62,482 bases of DNA from an uncultured beta proteobacterium. GTDB taxonomy: Bacteria > Pseudomonadota > Gammaproteobacteria > Burkholderiales > Burkholderiaceae_C. The notes under the pieces are model-generated. The model saw only the letters and a program-made list of their open reading frames with translations. It searched no databases and was not told where the DNA came from. The DNA is taken from assembly GCA_903876735.1 (NCBI GenBank), contig CAIRAW010000056.1, forward strand, positions 1 to 62,482. The letters run 5' to 3'. Below, in pieces: positions 37,116 through 47,072 of the stretch (positions are counted from its first letter, which is position 1; each line of letters opens with the position of its first letter). The translations under genes and the position numbers were made by a program.

Positions 37116-38309
37116 ATGAAAGTCATTGATTCGATCGTCACCCAGGCCGCTGGCATTGCCGCCATTCGCCGTGATATTCACGCCCATCCCGAGTTGTGTT
37201 TTGAAGAGTCACGCACGGCTGATCTGGTGGCGCAAAAGCTGACCGAGTGGGGCATCCCGATCCACCGCGGAATGGGCACGACCGGTGTCGTTGGCATCGT
37301 CAAGAACGGCACGTCGACGCGCGCCATTGGCTTGCGCGCCGATATGGACGCGCTGCCGATGCAGGAGTTCAATACCTTTGGCCACGCCAGCACCAAGCCC
37401 GGCAAGATGCACGCCTGCGGCCACGACGGCCACACCGCCATGCTGCTGGCAGCAGCGCAGCATCTGGCGAAGAACCGCCATTTCGACGGCACCGTCTACC
37501 TGATCTTCCAACCGGCCGAAGAAGGCGGCGGTGGCGCGCGCGAGATGATCAAGGACGGTTTGTTCGAAAAGTTCCCGATGGACGCGGTGTTTGGCATGCA
37601 CAACTGGCCGGGCTCCGAAGTGGGCAAGTTTGCCGTCGCACCAGGCCCGGTCATGGCCTCGAGCAATGAATTCAAGATCACCATCTACGGCCGGGGTGCG
37701 CACGCGGCGACGCCGCACAACGGGCTTGATCCGGTGCCGGTGGCCTGCCAACTGGTGCAGTCGTTCCAGACCATCATCAGCCGCAATATGAAGCCGATTG
37801 ACGCCGGTGTGATTTCCGTCACCATGGTCCACGCCGGCGAGGCCACCAACGTGATTCCGGATCACTGCGAGTTGCAGGGCACAGTGCGCACTTTTTCGCT
37901 CGAGGTGCTGGACATGATCGAGCAGCGCATGAAACAGATTTCAGAGCACACCTGCGCTGCCTTTGAGATGCGCTGCGAGTTCGAGTTCCGGCGCAATTAC
38001 CCGCCCACCATCAACGCGGCGGCCGAGGCCGAGTTTGCGCGCAAGGTGATGACCAGCATCGTCGGCGCCGACAATGTGGTGAACCAGGAGCCGACCATGG
38101 GCGCCGAGGATTTCTCCTACATGCTGCTGGCCAAGCCCGGCTGCTACTGCTTCATTGCCAACGGTGACGGCACCCATCGCGAGAGCGGGCATGGTGAAGG
38201 CCCCTGCATGCTGCACAACCCGAGCTACGACTTTAATGACGACATGATCCCACTGGGCGCCACCTACTGGGTGCGCCTGGCCGAGGAATGGCTCAAGCCC
38301 GCAGCCTGA
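37116..38309 (+). CDS. M20 family amidohydrolase (hippurate hydrolase-like)
   Basis: A 397-residue zinc-dependent amidohydrolase of the M20D group, which includes hippurate hydrolase and N-acyl amino acid amidohydrolases. Visible motifs are RRDIHAHPELCFEE, ACGHDGHTAM (metal ligands), the EEGGGGA catalytic-glutamate loop and GAEDFSYM. The start has a TAGGAG site. It is followed 13 bases later by a DUF2817 peptidase-like gene in the same direction, so both may process the same N-acyl or amide compounds. Confidence 0.92.
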   Translation: MKVIDSIVTQAAGIAAIRRDIHAHPELCFEESRTADLVAQKLTEWGIPIHRGMGTTGVVGIVKNGTSTRAIGLRADMDALPMQEFNTFGHASTKPGKMHACGHDGHTAMLLAAAQHLAKNRHFDGTVYLIFQPAEEGGGGAREMIKDGLFEKFPMDAVFGMHNWPGSEVGKFAVAPGPVMASSNEFKITIYGRGAHAATPHNGLDPVPVACQLVQSFQTIISRNMKPIDAGVISVTMVHAGEATNVIPDHCELQGTVRTFSLEVLDMIEQRMKQISEHTCAAFEMRCEFEFRRNYPPTINAAAEAEFARKVMTSIVGADNVVNQEPTMGAEDFSYMLLAKPGCYCFIANGDGTHRESGHGEGPCMLHNPSYDFNDDMIPLGATYWVRLAEEWLKPAA

Positions 38310-38322
38310 AAAAGACCACACC

Positions 38323-39420
38323 ATGATGAACACCATTGATGCGTTTTCAAGCAGTTACGCCCAGGCGCGCGCCAAGTTTCTGGCGGCAGCGGCCGATGCC
38401 GGCTTGCCGGTCACCTCGCATCTGCACCCGCTGGCCGGGCGCGATGGCGAAGTGCTGGCCATGGATGTGGTGCTGGACGGCGCGCCAGACGCGCAGCGCC
38501 TGCTGATCGTCAGCAGCGCCTGCCATGGCGTCGAAGGCTATTGCGGCAGCGGTGTGCAGGTCTACGCGCTGCACGACGCAGCCTGGCGTGCGCAGGCGCG
38601 GGCGCAGGGCGTGGCCGTCCTCTACGTGCACGCGCTCAACCCCTACGGTTTTTCCCATGTGCGCCGGACCACGAATGAAAACGCCGATCTGAACCGCAAC
38701 TTTCAGGATTTCTCCAAGCCGCTGCCGGTCAATGTGGGCTACCGGGCCATCCATTCGCTGCTGTTGCCCGAGCAATGGCCACCCAGTGCCGAGAACGATG
38801 CCGCCATCGCAGCTTACGTCGAGAAGAATGGCGCGCGCGCGTTTCAGTCTGCCGTCTCAGGCGGGCAGCATGAGTTTCCCGATGGCCTGTTCTTTGGCGG
38901 CACCGCGCCGACCTGGAGCAATCAGACCATTCGCCAGGTGCTGCGTGAGCATGGGCGCACGGCTGGCAAGATCGCCTGGATCGATCTGCATACGGGTCTG
39001 GGCCCCAGTGGTTTGGGTGAGCGCATTTGTGCCTGCCAGGATGACCCGGTGGCACTGGCGCGTGCGCGCCAGTGGTGGGGTGGCAATGGCGCGACCCCTG
39101 TGACGTCGATTTACGACGGCTCTTCGACCTCGGCCCTTTTGACCGGTCTGATGTGGATGGCCTTTTACGAGGAGTGCCCGCAGGCCGAGTACACCGGCAT
39201 TGCCATGGAATACGGCACCCTGCCATTTCCCGAAGTCACGCAGGCACTGCGCGCCGAGCACTGGCTCAACAAGCATCCCGAAGCGACACCGGCCCTGGCC
39301 AAGCAGATCAAACAGCAGATGATGGATGCGTTCTACACCGATACCGATGTCTGGAAAGAACGCATCATTGCCCAAGCGCGCGAGGCCCTGTTTCAGGCGA
39401 CCGAGGGTTTGAGCGCCTGA
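38323..39420 (+). CDS. DUF2817 (M14-like) family protein
   Basis: A 365-residue protein of the DUF2817 family, related to zinc carboxypeptidases. Metal-ligand-like motifs are ACHGVEG (about residues 67-73), NENADLNRNF and WIDLHTGLG. It is translated from the same unit as the M20 gene. The role is unknown. A peptidase or amidase acting on small substrates is likely from the fold. Confidence 0.85.
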   Translation: MMNTIDAFSSSYAQARAKFLAAAADAGLPVTSHLHPLAGRDGEVLAMDVVLDGAPDAQRLLIVSSACHGVEGYCGSGVQVYALHDAAWRAQARAQGVAVLYVHALNPYGFSHVRRTTNENADLNRNFQDFSKPLPVNVGYRAIHSLLLPEQWPPSAENDAAIAAYVEKNGARAFQSAVSGGQHEFPDGLFFGGTAPTWSNQTIRQVLREHGRTAGKIAWIDLHTGLGPSGLGERICACQDDPVALARARQWWGGNGATPVTSIYDGSSTSALLTGLMWMAFYEECPQAEYTGIAMEYGTLPFPEVTQALRAEHWLNKHPEATPALAKQIKQQMMDAFYTDTDVWKERIIAQAREALFQATEGLSA

Positions 39421-39421
39421 T

Positions 39422-40189
39422 TCAGTTCCGGAAGCGGCGCTCGGCCATTGCCAGCAGTCCGTCGAAGATCAGGTTGTCCACCAGTTCGAACTGCACGGAC
39501 ATGCTGGGCGCCATCTTCCAGCCGGCGCCGCCCGTCATGATGCATTTGGGTTCTGCGCCGCAGTGGTCGCGCACGTGTTGCACCATGCGCTCAACGGCGC
39601 CAGCAATGGCGTAGGTGCCGCCGCTGGTGAGGGCGTCGCTGGTGTTGGTCGGGAATTCGCGCACATCGCCGGTTGGCACGCGCAGCCCGGCGGTGCCGGA
39701 TTCAAGCGCACGCAGCATGATGCCGTGACCGGGCAGGATCAGGCCGCCGAGAAACCTGCCATTGGCATCGATGGCATCGACGGTGACGGCAGTGCCGACC
39801 ATGACCACTACCATCGGTCGCGTCGGGCCCTGGGCCAGCGCGCAGTGCCAGGCGCCTATCATCGCAACCCAGCGGTCGGCGCCCAGACGTGTCGGGAAGT
39901 CGTAGCCATTCGTGATGCCGGCTTCGCCACCGTTGGGCACGACCCATTGCGCTGGCACGTCCCAGATTTCCATTTGTTCTTCAACGCGCCGGCGCACCGC
40001 GTCACCCGCTACCACGCAGCCCAGCATTCGGGTCGGTGGCGTCAACTTGGCCCAATCGCCTTCGGCCAGTTTTTCGATGTTTTCGAGAAACTCGACACCC
40101 TGGGCCAGTACCGCTGCCTGTGGATGGGGGGATTGGTACAAGGCCCACTTCAGGCGGGTGTTGCCGACGTCGATTGCCAGAAAAGTCAT
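39422..40189 (-). CDS. coaX: type III pantothenate kinase CoaX
   Basis: CoaX carries out the first step of CoA synthesis. The 255-residue product begins [16 protein letters not shown] and contains [11 protein letters not shown] and [10 protein letters not shown], all type III hallmarks (ASKHA fold). It is the third gene of a minus-strand run with a rhodanese and a fumarylacetoacetase-family protein. The window also carries coaE. Confidence 0.95.
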   Translation of the reverse strand: MTFLAIDVGNTRLKWALYQSPHPQAAVLAQGVEFLENIEKLAEGDWAKLTPPTRMLGCVVAGDAVRRRVEEQMEIWDVPAQWVVPNGGEAGITNGYDFPTRLGADRWVAMIGAWHCALAQGPTRPMVVVMVGTAVTVDAIDANGRFLGGLILPGHGIMLRALESGTAGLRVPTGDVREFPTNTSDALTSGGTYAIAGAVERMVQHVRDHCGAEPKCIMTGGAGWKMAPSMSVQFELVDNLIFDGLLAMAERRFRN

Positions 40190-40234
40190 GGCGCGATTAT
40201 CGCGAAGAAAATACCTGGGTTGCTCCGAGCATCC

Positions 40235-40630
40235 TTAGCCCTGTCGCCAGGGCAGCCCATGATGGCGCCAGCCGCCTTTGTGCCCGCGCTGGCCGTCCTC
40301 GTCGGCATCACCTTCGAAGCCTTCGAGGATGTTGTACGCCTGCAGTCCGAGTTCGGTGGCGCGCCGCGCCGCGCCGATCGAGCGCACGCCGCTGCGACAC
40401 AGCAGCAGCACTTTCTGGCCCTTGGGCACTGCGGCCAGCAGGGCCTGGTCAAAGTTGCTGTTCATCAGCATGCCCGGCCATTGCTTCCATGGCACGGCCA
40501 GCGCGCCCGGCACAAAGCCGACCCATTCCATCTCGGCACTGCTGCGCACGTCTACCAGCACGGCTTCGCCGCGCTGCCACCAGTCAAATGCCTGTTGCGG
40601 CGTGATGTCGCCTGCGTATCCCTGTGCCAT
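40235..40630 (-). CDS. single-domain rhodanese-like protein
   Basis: A 131-residue rhodanese. The active-site loop CRSGVRS (Cys at about residue 79) is intact and the VDVRSSAEMEWVGFVPGA segment is typical. It starts two bases after the stop of the exported fumarylacetoacetase-family gene. Rhodaneses of this size move sulfane sulfur or act in arsenate/phosphate signalling, and the substrate cannot be told. Confidence 0.9.
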   Translation of the reverse strand: MAQGYAGDITPQQAFDWWQRGEAVLVDVRSSAEMEWVGFVPGALAVPWKQWPGMLMNSNFDQALLAAVPKGQKVLLLCRSGVRSIGAARRATELGLQAYNILEGFEGDADEDGQRGHKGGWRHHGLPWRQG

Positions 40631-40632
40631 GA

Positions 40633-41424
40633 CTAGACAATCCTCACGCTCAGATTGGGCAGACCGTCAATGTGCATCTCGATCACATTGCCGACCACCA
40701 CCGGGCCCACGTTCTCGGGCGTGCCCGAGTAGATGATGTCGCCAGGAAAGAGTTCGAACGCTTCCGACAGCTTGACGATCTGCTCCGCAACTGACCACAT
40801 CATCTGGTTCAGGTTGGCGCTTTGCTTGGTCTGGCCGTTGACCTTGAGCCAGATCGCGCCCTGCGTGAAATGCCCGGTTTGGGCGACCTTGTGAATGGCG
40901 CCTATCGGAGCGGACCGATCAAAACTCTTGCCGATTTCCCATGGCTTTTTCTCGTCACCCATGGCGCGCTGCAAATCACGCCGTGTCATGTCCAAGCCGA
41001 GGGTGTAACCATAGACATGCGACAGTGCTTGCTCCGGGGTGATGCGGCGCCCGCCGATGCCGATGGCGGCCACCAGTTCGGCCTCGTAATGGTAGTTTTT
41101 GGTCAGTGTCGGATACGGGTGATCGGCAACCGTACCGGCTGCCACGTACTGGATGGCATCGGTCGGTTTCTGGAAGAAGAAGGGCGGCTCACGCGTTGGG
41201 TCGGAGCCCATCTCGCGCGCGTGCGCCGCGTAGTTGCGACCTATGCAGTAGATGCGGCGCACCGGAAACAGTTCGTCCGATCCGATGATCGGGATATAGG
41301 TCTGTGCTACGGTGAACGGTGTTTTCGCCTGCTGCTGCGCCACGCCAGGCGTGGCGCAACCGAGCAGGGCGCCGGTGCCGAGCAGGGCCGAGTTTTGGAA
41401 AAAGTCGCGTCTGGCTATCGTCAT
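40633..41424 (-). CDS. fumarylacetoacetate hydrolase family protein with an export signal
   Basis: A 263-residue FAH-family hydrolase with the usual metal-binding core: YCIGRNYAAHAREMG, NYHYEAELV, and GDIIYSGTPENVG. What is unusual is the N-terminus, ARRDFFQNSALLGTGALLGCATPG, which has a twin-arginine motif, a hydrophobic stretch and LLGC, a possible lipobox. This start has a strong AGGAG site, so the signal is likely real. Most family members are cytosolic. A periplasmic or membrane-anchored hydrolase is suggested. The gene is upstream of the rhodanese and coaX. Confidence 0.85.
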   Translation of the reverse strand: MTIARRDFFQNSALLGTGALLGCATPGVAQQQAKTPFTVAQTYIPIIGSDELFPVRRIYCIGRNYAAHAREMGSDPTREPPFFFQKPTDAIQYVAAGTVADHPYPTLTKNYHYEAELVAAIGIGGRRITPEQALSHVYGYTLGLDMTRRDLQRAMGDEKKPWEIGKSFDRSAPIGAIHKVAQTGHFTQGAIWLKVNGQTKQSANLNQMMWSVAEQIVKLSEAFELFPGDIIYSGTPENVGPVVVGNVIEMHIDGLPNLSVRIV

Positions 41425-41654
41425 GGCCTGTCTCCTGGTTGTTGTCGCGTGCGTGACATTGCGTCGTTTGAGGCCAGAGGCCTGGCCGCATGCGTGACCG
41501 GCAGTTTAGTCTGGGGCTGCGATTCCTGCTGCCGGCCCTGGCTTTGGGACTTGGTAAAAACCCTCTATCCGATGCGGTCAAAAAAGAAAATGATCGCTGG
41601 TCAAGTGTTTGCCGGAATGCCTACCTACGAAGATTTTCCATAAGGAGACGGTGT

Positions 41655-43466
41655 ATGTACTTTCAGACCTACGACCCGATGGGGAGCGCTGTACTCTCCA
41701 CCATTGTTGCAGCGGTGCCCATTGGTGTGCTGCTCTACTTCATTGCCTTGCACCCGCACCGAGATCAGGGTGGCGTGCGCCATCTGGGCATTTCCGCTCC
41801 CTACGCTGCTCTTTACGGTGTTATTGCCGCCTTCATTGTGTCCTGTCTGGTTTTCCGAATGCCGGTTGCGTCGGCGGTTTCGGCTTTTGCGCTGGGGTCT
41901 TTGTCGGGCTTTCTCGGCATCATCTGGATCGTGCTGGCAGCCATGCTGCTCTACACCATGACCGTGACGGCCGGCAAGTTCGAGATCGTCAAGGAGTCCA
42001 TCGTTCACGTCTCCTTTGATCGAAGGCTGCAGTGTGTGCTGATTGCCTTTTCCTTTGGCGCCATCATCGAGGGCACCTCGGGTTTTGGAACGCCGGTGGC
42101 CATTGCTGGTGCGGTGATGGTGGGCCTGGGCTTCAAGCCGTTTCAGTCAGCGGTGCTCAATCTGCTGGCCAACACGGCACCCGTGGCCTGGGGCGCCATC
42201 GGCACCCCGATCGTCACGTTGGCGGCGGTCAGTGGATTGGACCAGGTCACCCTGTCAACCATGGCCGGGCACCAGTTGCCGTGGATTTCGATGCTGGTTC
42301 CGTTCTGGCTGGTGGCCGTCTTTGTCAAGATGGAGGGCGGCACCTGGAAAGAAGTGTTCGAGGTTTGGCCCGCGACGCTGTGTGCGGGCGTGTCCTTTGC
42401 AGCGATGCAGTACTACGCTTCCAGCACCAACGAGTTGCACCTGATGACGGACGTGGTTTCCGGCGTTTTCTCGGTCATCTGCACCGCCTTGTTCCTGCGC
42501 TTCGTCTGGCATCCCAAGACCCGCTTCCTGCTGCGTTCCGAGCGCGAGGCATTGGCCGCGACGGGGCAATCGACAGCATCGGCGACCACTGACAAAACGA
42601 CCTGGAAATATCCCTACAGCGTTGGCGAAACCGTGTATGCCTGGATGCCCTGGGTGATCCTGATCGCCTGCTGCGCCATCTGGGGCATGCCGGCCTGGAA
42701 GGCGTATCTGAACGGTTTGTTTTCTGGCATCGCCTTCAAGACGGAGTTGCTGGGTTCGGCCTTTAGCGGTACGCTGTCGCTTCCGGTCTGGGATATGCCG
42801 GCCCTGCACAACATGGTGCAGCGTGTCCCGCCGGTTGTGCTCGCCAATGCCAAACCCGAGGGCGCGCGCTTTGCCATCAACTGGCTTTCAGCTGCCGGTA
42901 CGGGTGTCTTTGTAGCGGCGATGCTGTCGGGTCTGGTGTTGGGCCTGAGCGGCAAACAATGGAAAGAATCCATCATTAGCACGGGCCGGCGCATGAAGAC
43001 CCCGGTAATCGTCATTACCCTGGTGCTGGGTTTGGGTTTCCTGACCCGCTATTCGGGCACCGACGCGGTGTTGGGCCTGGCCTTCACGAGTGCCGGTCCC
43101 TGGTATCCGTTCTTTGCCGCCTATCTGGGTTGGCTGGGCGTGTTCCTGACCGGTTCCGACACGGCGTCGAATGCCCTGTTCGGCAGCCTGCAGCGCATCA
43201 CGGCGCAGCAGTTGCATCTGAATGAGGTGCTGATCGTTGCGACCAACTCCACTGGTGGTGTCATGGGCAAGATGATCGATGCACAGTCCATCATGGTGGC
43301 CTGCGCGGCCTGCTATGAAGACCCGAAAGAGCGGGCGCATGCGCTGGGGCCGATCTTCCGCACGGTGTTCTGGCATTCAATTGCCGGGGCCGCTGTAGTG
43401 GGTGTCATTGCCATGCTGCAGGCCTACATCTTCACCGGAGCGATTCCGGCATTGCCGATCAAGTAA
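41655..43466 (+). CDS. lldP: L-lactate permease (LldP/LctP family)
   Basis: A 603-residue membrane protein of the lactate permease family, with about 13-14 helices and the family motifs GAIIEGTSGFGTPVAIAGA and GSDTASNALFG. It imports L-lactate, D-lactate or glycolate with protons. The start at 41655 follows a TAAGGAGACGG site, and the longer frame has no such support. No lactate dehydrogenase is adjacent. The 230-base spacer to the divergent FAH-family gene has no clear operator. Confidence 0.92.
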   Translation: MYFQTYDPMGSAVLSTIVAAVPIGVLLYFIALHPHRDQGGVRHLGISAPYAALYGVIAAFIVSCLVFRMPVASAVSAFALGSLSGFLGIIWIVLAAMLLYTMTVTAGKFEIVKESIVHVSFDRRLQCVLIAFSFGAIIEGTSGFGTPVAIAGAVMVGLGFKPFQSAVLNLLANTAPVAWGAIGTPIVTLAAVSGLDQVTLSTMAGHQLPWISMLVPFWLVAVFVKMEGGTWKEVFEVWPATLCAGVSFAAMQYYASSTNELHLMTDVVSGVFSVICTALFLRFVWHPKTRFLLRSEREALAATGQSTASATTDKTTWKYPYSVGETVYAWMPWVILIACCAIWGMPAWKAYLNGLFSGIAFKTELLGSAFSGTLSLPVWDMPALHNMVQRVPPVVLANAKPEGARFAINWLSAAGTGVFVAAMLSGLVLGLSGKQWKESIISTGRRMKTPVIVITLVLGLGFLTRYSGTDAVLGLAFTSAGPWYPFFAAYLGWLGVFLTGSDTASNALFGSLQRITAQQLHLNEVLIVATNSTGGVMGKMIDAQSIMVACAACYEDPKERAHALGPIFRTVFWHSIAGAAVVGVIAMLQAYIFTGAIPALPIK

Positions 43467-43472
43467 AACCAT

Positions 43473-43500
43473 CCGGACCCTCCCTGGCGGGCAGGTCCGG
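43473..43500 (+). other. hairpin after lldP (7-bp perfect stem)
   Basis: CCGGACC at 43473-43479 pairs with GGTCCGG at 43494-43500, leaving a 14-base loop. It lies just ahead of the true terminator and may protect the RNA end. Confidence 0.5.
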
Positions 43501-43509
43501 CATGGACTC

Positions 43510-43537
43510 AGGGGCGCTTCAGGCGCCCCTTGTTTTG
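43510..43537 (+). terminator. rho-independent terminator after lldP
   Basis: GGGGCGC / GCGCCCC stem with a TTCAG loop (43511-43529), closed by an A/T pair and followed by TTGTTTT. Confidence 0.85.
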
Positions 43538-43550
43538 AAAAGAGCTAAGA

Positions 43551-43566
43551 TTGACGTTTACGTCAA
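43551..43566. promoter_or_regulatory. palindromic operator-like site upstream of icmF
   Basis: A perfect 7-bp inverted repeat, TTGACGT-TT-ACGTCAA, lies 66 bases before the icmF start. Its first six bases could serve as a -35 box, but no good -10 box lies 17-19 bases downstream. The shape resembles MerR-type sites reported for branched-chain acyl-CoA regulators such as LiuR. I recall this only by pattern and could not check it. Confidence 0.6.
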
Positions 43567-43632
43567 CGTCAAGTCAGCGAAATCGGTTCTGATAGCAGAC
43601 GCTATGACAACATTTGACCCCGGAGCTACAAC

Positions 43633-46600
43633 ATGACCGACCTTTCCGAACAATTCAAGGTGCTTGCCAATTACCGGCCACTCAACAAGGTGCGCTTCGT
43701 GACGGCTGCCAGCCTGTTCGACGGGCACGACGCTGCCATCAACATCATGCGCCGCATCCTGATGAGCATGGGCGCCGAAGTCATCCATCTCGGACACAAC
43801 CGCAGCGTGGAAGAAGTCGTGACTGCGGCTCTGCAGGAAGATGCGCAGGGCATTGCCATCAGTTCCTACCAGGGTGGTCATGTCGAGTACTTCAAGTACA
43901 TGGTTGACCTGCTCAAGGCGCGTGGCGGCGCCCACATTCAGGTCTTCGGCGGTGGCGGTGGCGTGATCGTGCCGCCGGAAATCCGGGAGCTGCAGGCCTA
44001 CGGCGTTACCCGCATCTACAGCCCGGAAGACGGGCAGAAGATGGGCCTGGCCGGCATGATCGGCGAAATGGTGATGCGCTGCGACAAGGACCTCACCGCT
44101 TATGCGCCGCAGACGATAGCGGCCATCCAGGGGCACAAGGAACTAAGCTGGCGCGCACTGGCGCAGCTCATCACCGCGCTCGAGAATGAAAAAGCGGCTG
44201 GCGTTGACAAAGGCGCGCCAACTGCATCGTTCACGTCGCTGGTCGATGAGATCAGAACCCAGGCCGCGACGCGCAAGGTGCCGGTGTTGGGCATTACCGG
44301 CACCGGCGGCGCTGGCAAGTCGTCGCTGACCGATGAATTGATTCGCCGTTTGCGTCTGGACCAGAACGACAGCCTGCGTGTGGCCCTGATCAGTATTGAC
44401 CCCTCGCGCCGCAAGACCGGCGGCGCCCTGCTGGGTGACCGTATCCGGATGAATGCGATTGGTCCGTGGCGCCAGGGCCCGCGCGTTTTCATGCGCTCGC
44501 TGGCCACGCGCGATTTCGGCAGCGAAATCTCTCCGGCCCTGCCCGATGTGATCGCTGCCTGCAAGGTTGCTGGCTTTGACCTGATCGTGGTCGAGACCTC
44601 TGGCATTGGCCAGGGCGACGCGGCCATCGTGCCGCATGTCGATGTGCCGATGTATGTCATGACGCCCGAGTTTGGCGCGGCCAGCCAGCTCGAAAAAATC
44701 GACATGCTGGACTTTGCCGAGTTCATTGCCATTAACAAGTTCGACCGCAAGGGCGCGCTTGACGCCTTGCGCGATGTGGCCAAGCAGGTGCAGCGTAACA
44801 AGGAAGCCTTCGGCACACCCGCCGAGCAGATGCCGGTGTTTGGCACCATGGCAGCGCGCTTCAACGACGATGGCGTCACCGCCCTGTACCAGGCGCTCAA
44901 GGTCCGGCTCGCGGAGCTGGGCCTGTCGTTCAAGGATGGCAGCCTGCCGCTGGTCAAGGTGCGCCACAGCACCAATCAGACGCCGGTGGTGCCGGCGGCG
45001 CGCAGCCGCTACCTGGCCGAGATCGCCGACACCGTGCGCGGCTACAAGAAGCGTGCGCGCAGTCAGGCCAAACTGGCGCGTGAAATCCAGCAATTGCGGG
45101 AAAGCGGCCGCATGCTCAAGCTGGCCGACGCCAACAAGAGCAATGCCTATCAGGCGGTGATTGATCTGGCGACCCAGCGCGACGAGCAACTCGGCGCTGC
45201 CGAGCGCAAGCTGCTGACGCAGTGGCCGATCATGCAGGCGGCCTACGCCGGCGACGAATACGTGGTCAAGATCCGCGACAAGGAAATCCGCACGGCGCTG
45301 ACCAGCAAGAGCCTGAGTGGCACCACAATCCGCAAGGTGGCGCTGCCGCAGTACGAAGACCATGGCGAAATCCTCAAATGGCTCTCGCTCGACAATGTGC
45401 CCGGCAGCTATCCCTATACGGCCGGCACCTTCGCCTTCAAGCGCGAGGGCGAGGACCCGACGCGCATGTTTGCCGGCGAGGGCGATGCCTTTCGCACCAA
45501 CACCCGCTTCAAGCTGCTGAGCTCGGGCATGGCGGCCAAGCGTTTGTCCACCGCTTTTGATTCGGTCACGCTCTACGGCAACGACCCCGATCCGCGCCCT
45601 GATATTTACGGCAAGATCGGCAACAGCGGTGTCAGCATCGCCACCATCGACGACCTGAAGGTTTTGTACGGCGGCTTCGACCTGTGCAGCCCGACGACCT
45701 CGGTCTCCATGACCATCAACGGCCCGGCGCCCAGCATTCTGGCCATGTTCATGAACACGGCGATCGACCAGAACATCGACAAGTTCAAGGCTGACAATGG
45801 TCGCGACCCGACCGACACCGAGCTCGAAAAAATCCGCGAATGGGTGCAGGAAAACGTGCGCGGCACGGTGCAGGCCGACATCCTGAAGGAAGACCAGGGC
45901 CAGAACACCTGTCTGTTCTCGACCGAGTTCAGCCTCAAGGTGATGGGCGACATCGCCGAGTACTTCGTGCACAACCGCGTGCGCAACTTCTACTCGGTCT
46001 CGATCAGCGGTTATCACATCGCCGAAGCGGGAGCCAACCCGATCAGCCAGCTGGCGTTCACGCTCTCGAACGGTTTCACCTTTGTTGAAGCCTATCTGGC
46101 GCGCGGCATGCACATCGACGACTTTGCGCCGAACCTGAGCTTCTTCTTCTCCAACGGCATGGACCCCGAGTACACGGTGATGGGCCGTGTCGCGCGGCGC
46201 ATCTGGGCGGTGGCGATGAAGGAGAAGTACGGCGCCAACGAACGCAGCCAGAAACTCAAATACCACATCCAGACCAGCGGGCGCAGCCTGCACGCGCAGG
46301 AGATCCAGTTCAACGACATCCGCACCACGCTGCAGGCGCTGATCGCGATCTACGACAACTGCAACAGCCTGCACACCAATGCGTTTGACGAGGCCATCAC
46401 GACGCCAACTGAAGACTCGGTGCGCCGCGCGATGGCGATCCAGCTCATCATCAACCGCGAATGGGGTCTGGCCAAGAACGAGAACCCGTCGCAGGGCGCT
46501 TTCATCATCGAAGAGCTGACCGAGTTGCTCGAAGAAGCGGTGTTGACCGAGTTCGAGCGTATCGCCGAGCGCGGCGGCGTGCTCGGTGCCATGGAAACCG

Positions 46601-46959
46601 GCTACCAGCGCGGCCGCATCCAGGACGAGTCAATGAACTACGAGATGCTCAAGCACACCGGTGAACTGCCCATCATCGGCGTCAACACCTTCCGCAACCC
46701 GCATGGCGACGCCGTGCTGGACAAGCTCGAACTGGCGCGCTCCACCGACGAGGAAAAGCAGAGCCAACTCAAGCGTCTGGCCGATTTCCACGCGCTGCAC
46801 GCGGCTGAATCGCCGGCCCAGCTTCAGCGTCTGCAACAGGCCGTGATTGAAAACAAGAACGTGTTTGAAGTGCTGATGGACGCGGTGCGTGTCTGCTCGC
46901 TCGGTCAGATCACCAATGCCTTGTTTGAGGTGGGTGGGCAGTACCGCAGGAATATGTAA
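43633..46959 (+). CDS. icmF: fused isobutyryl-CoA mutase IcmF
   Basis: A 1108-residue single polypeptide that combines, in order, a cobalamin-binding domain (residues about 15-150, with FDGHD and His32 as the lower cobalt ligand), a G-protein chaperone of the MeaB type (P-loop GTGGAGKS at 223-230), and the acyl-CoA mutase core (about 560-1080). This order matches IcmF and not methylmalonyl-CoA mutase. It interconverts isobutyryl-CoA and n-butyryl-CoA, linking valine and butyrate metabolism; some homologues act on pivalyl-CoA or others, so the exact substrate is not proven. A CGGAG ribosome site precedes the ATG. Confidence 0.93.
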   Translation: MTDLSEQFKVLANYRPLNKVRFVTAASLFDGHDAAINIMRRILMSMGAEVIHLGHNRSVEEVVTAALQEDAQGIAISSYQGGHVEYFKYMVDLLKARGGAHIQVFGGGGGVIVPPEIRELQAYGVTRIYSPEDGQKMGLAGMIGEMVMRCDKDLTAYAPQTIAAIQGHKELSWRALAQLITALENEKAAGVDKGAPTASFTSLVDEIRTQAATRKVPVLGITGTGGAGKSSLTDELIRRLRLDQNDSLRVALISIDPSRRKTGGALLGDRIRMNAIGPWRQGPRVFMRSLATRDFGSEISPALPDVIAACKVAGFDLIVVETSGIGQGDAAIVPHVDVPMYVMTPEFGAASQLEKIDMLDFAEFIAINKFDRKGALDALRDVAKQVQRNKEAFGTPAEQMPVFGTMAARFNDDGVTALYQALKVRLAELGLSFKDGSLPLVKVRHSTNQTPVVPAARSRYLAEIADTVRGYKKRARSQAKLAREIQQLRESGRMLKLADANKSNAYQAVIDLATQRDEQLGAAERKLLTQWPIMQAAYAGDEYVVKIRDKEIRTALTSKSLSGTTIRKVALPQYEDHGEILKWLSLDNVPGSYPYTAGTFAFKREGEDPTRMFAGEGDAFRTNTRFKLLSSGMAAKRLSTAFDSVTLYGNDPDPRPDIYGKIGNSGVSIATIDDLKVLYGGFDLCSPTTSVSMTINGPAPSILAMFMNTAIDQNIDKFKADNGRDPTDTELEKIREWVQENVRGTVQADILKEDQGQNTCLFSTEFSLKVMGDIAEYFVHNRVRNFYSVSISGYHIAEAGANPISQLAFTLSNGFTFVEAYLARGMHIDDFAPNLSFFFSNGMDPEYTVMGRVARRIWAVAMKEKYGANERSQKLKYHIQTSGRSLHAQEIQFNDIRTTLQALIAIYDNCNSLHTNAFDEAITTPTEDSVRRAMAIQLIINREWGLAKNENPSQGAFIIEELTELLEEAVLTEFERIAERGGVLGAMETGYQRGRIQDESMNYEMLKHTGELPIIGVNTFRNPHGDAVLDKLELARSTDEEKQSQLKRLADFHALHAAESPAQLQRLQQAVIENKNVFEVLMDAVRVCSLGQITNALFEVGGQYRRNM

Positions 46960-46996
46960 GGGTCGTCCTGCGTCATGGCGACGCAGACTTCTTTCT

Positions 46997-47064
46997 CGTC
47001 ATCGCGAGCGAAGCGTGGCGATCCATGTATGGATTGCCGCGTCGCTTCACTCTTCGCAATGACG
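46997..47064. repeat. REP-like imperfect palindrome
   Basis: A 68-base element whose two halves are imperfect inverted repeats: CGTCAT...GAGCGAAGCG...GGC-ATCCAT pairs with ATGGAT-GCC...CGCTTC...ATGACG, with GT in the middle. The outer arms CGTCAT / ATGACG and the central ATCCAT / ATGGAT are perfect. Such elements, often repeated many times, are widespread in bacterial genomes. It sits between icmF and a convergent small gene. No second copy is seen in this window. Confidence 0.7.
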
Positions 47065-47072
47065 AAGGGTGT

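Noticed and set aside
44143..46374. Long minus-strand frame across icmF
   Set aside because: Antisense shadow of icmF; the product is rich in Gly, Val and His with no domain, as expected from reverse reading of GC-rich codons.
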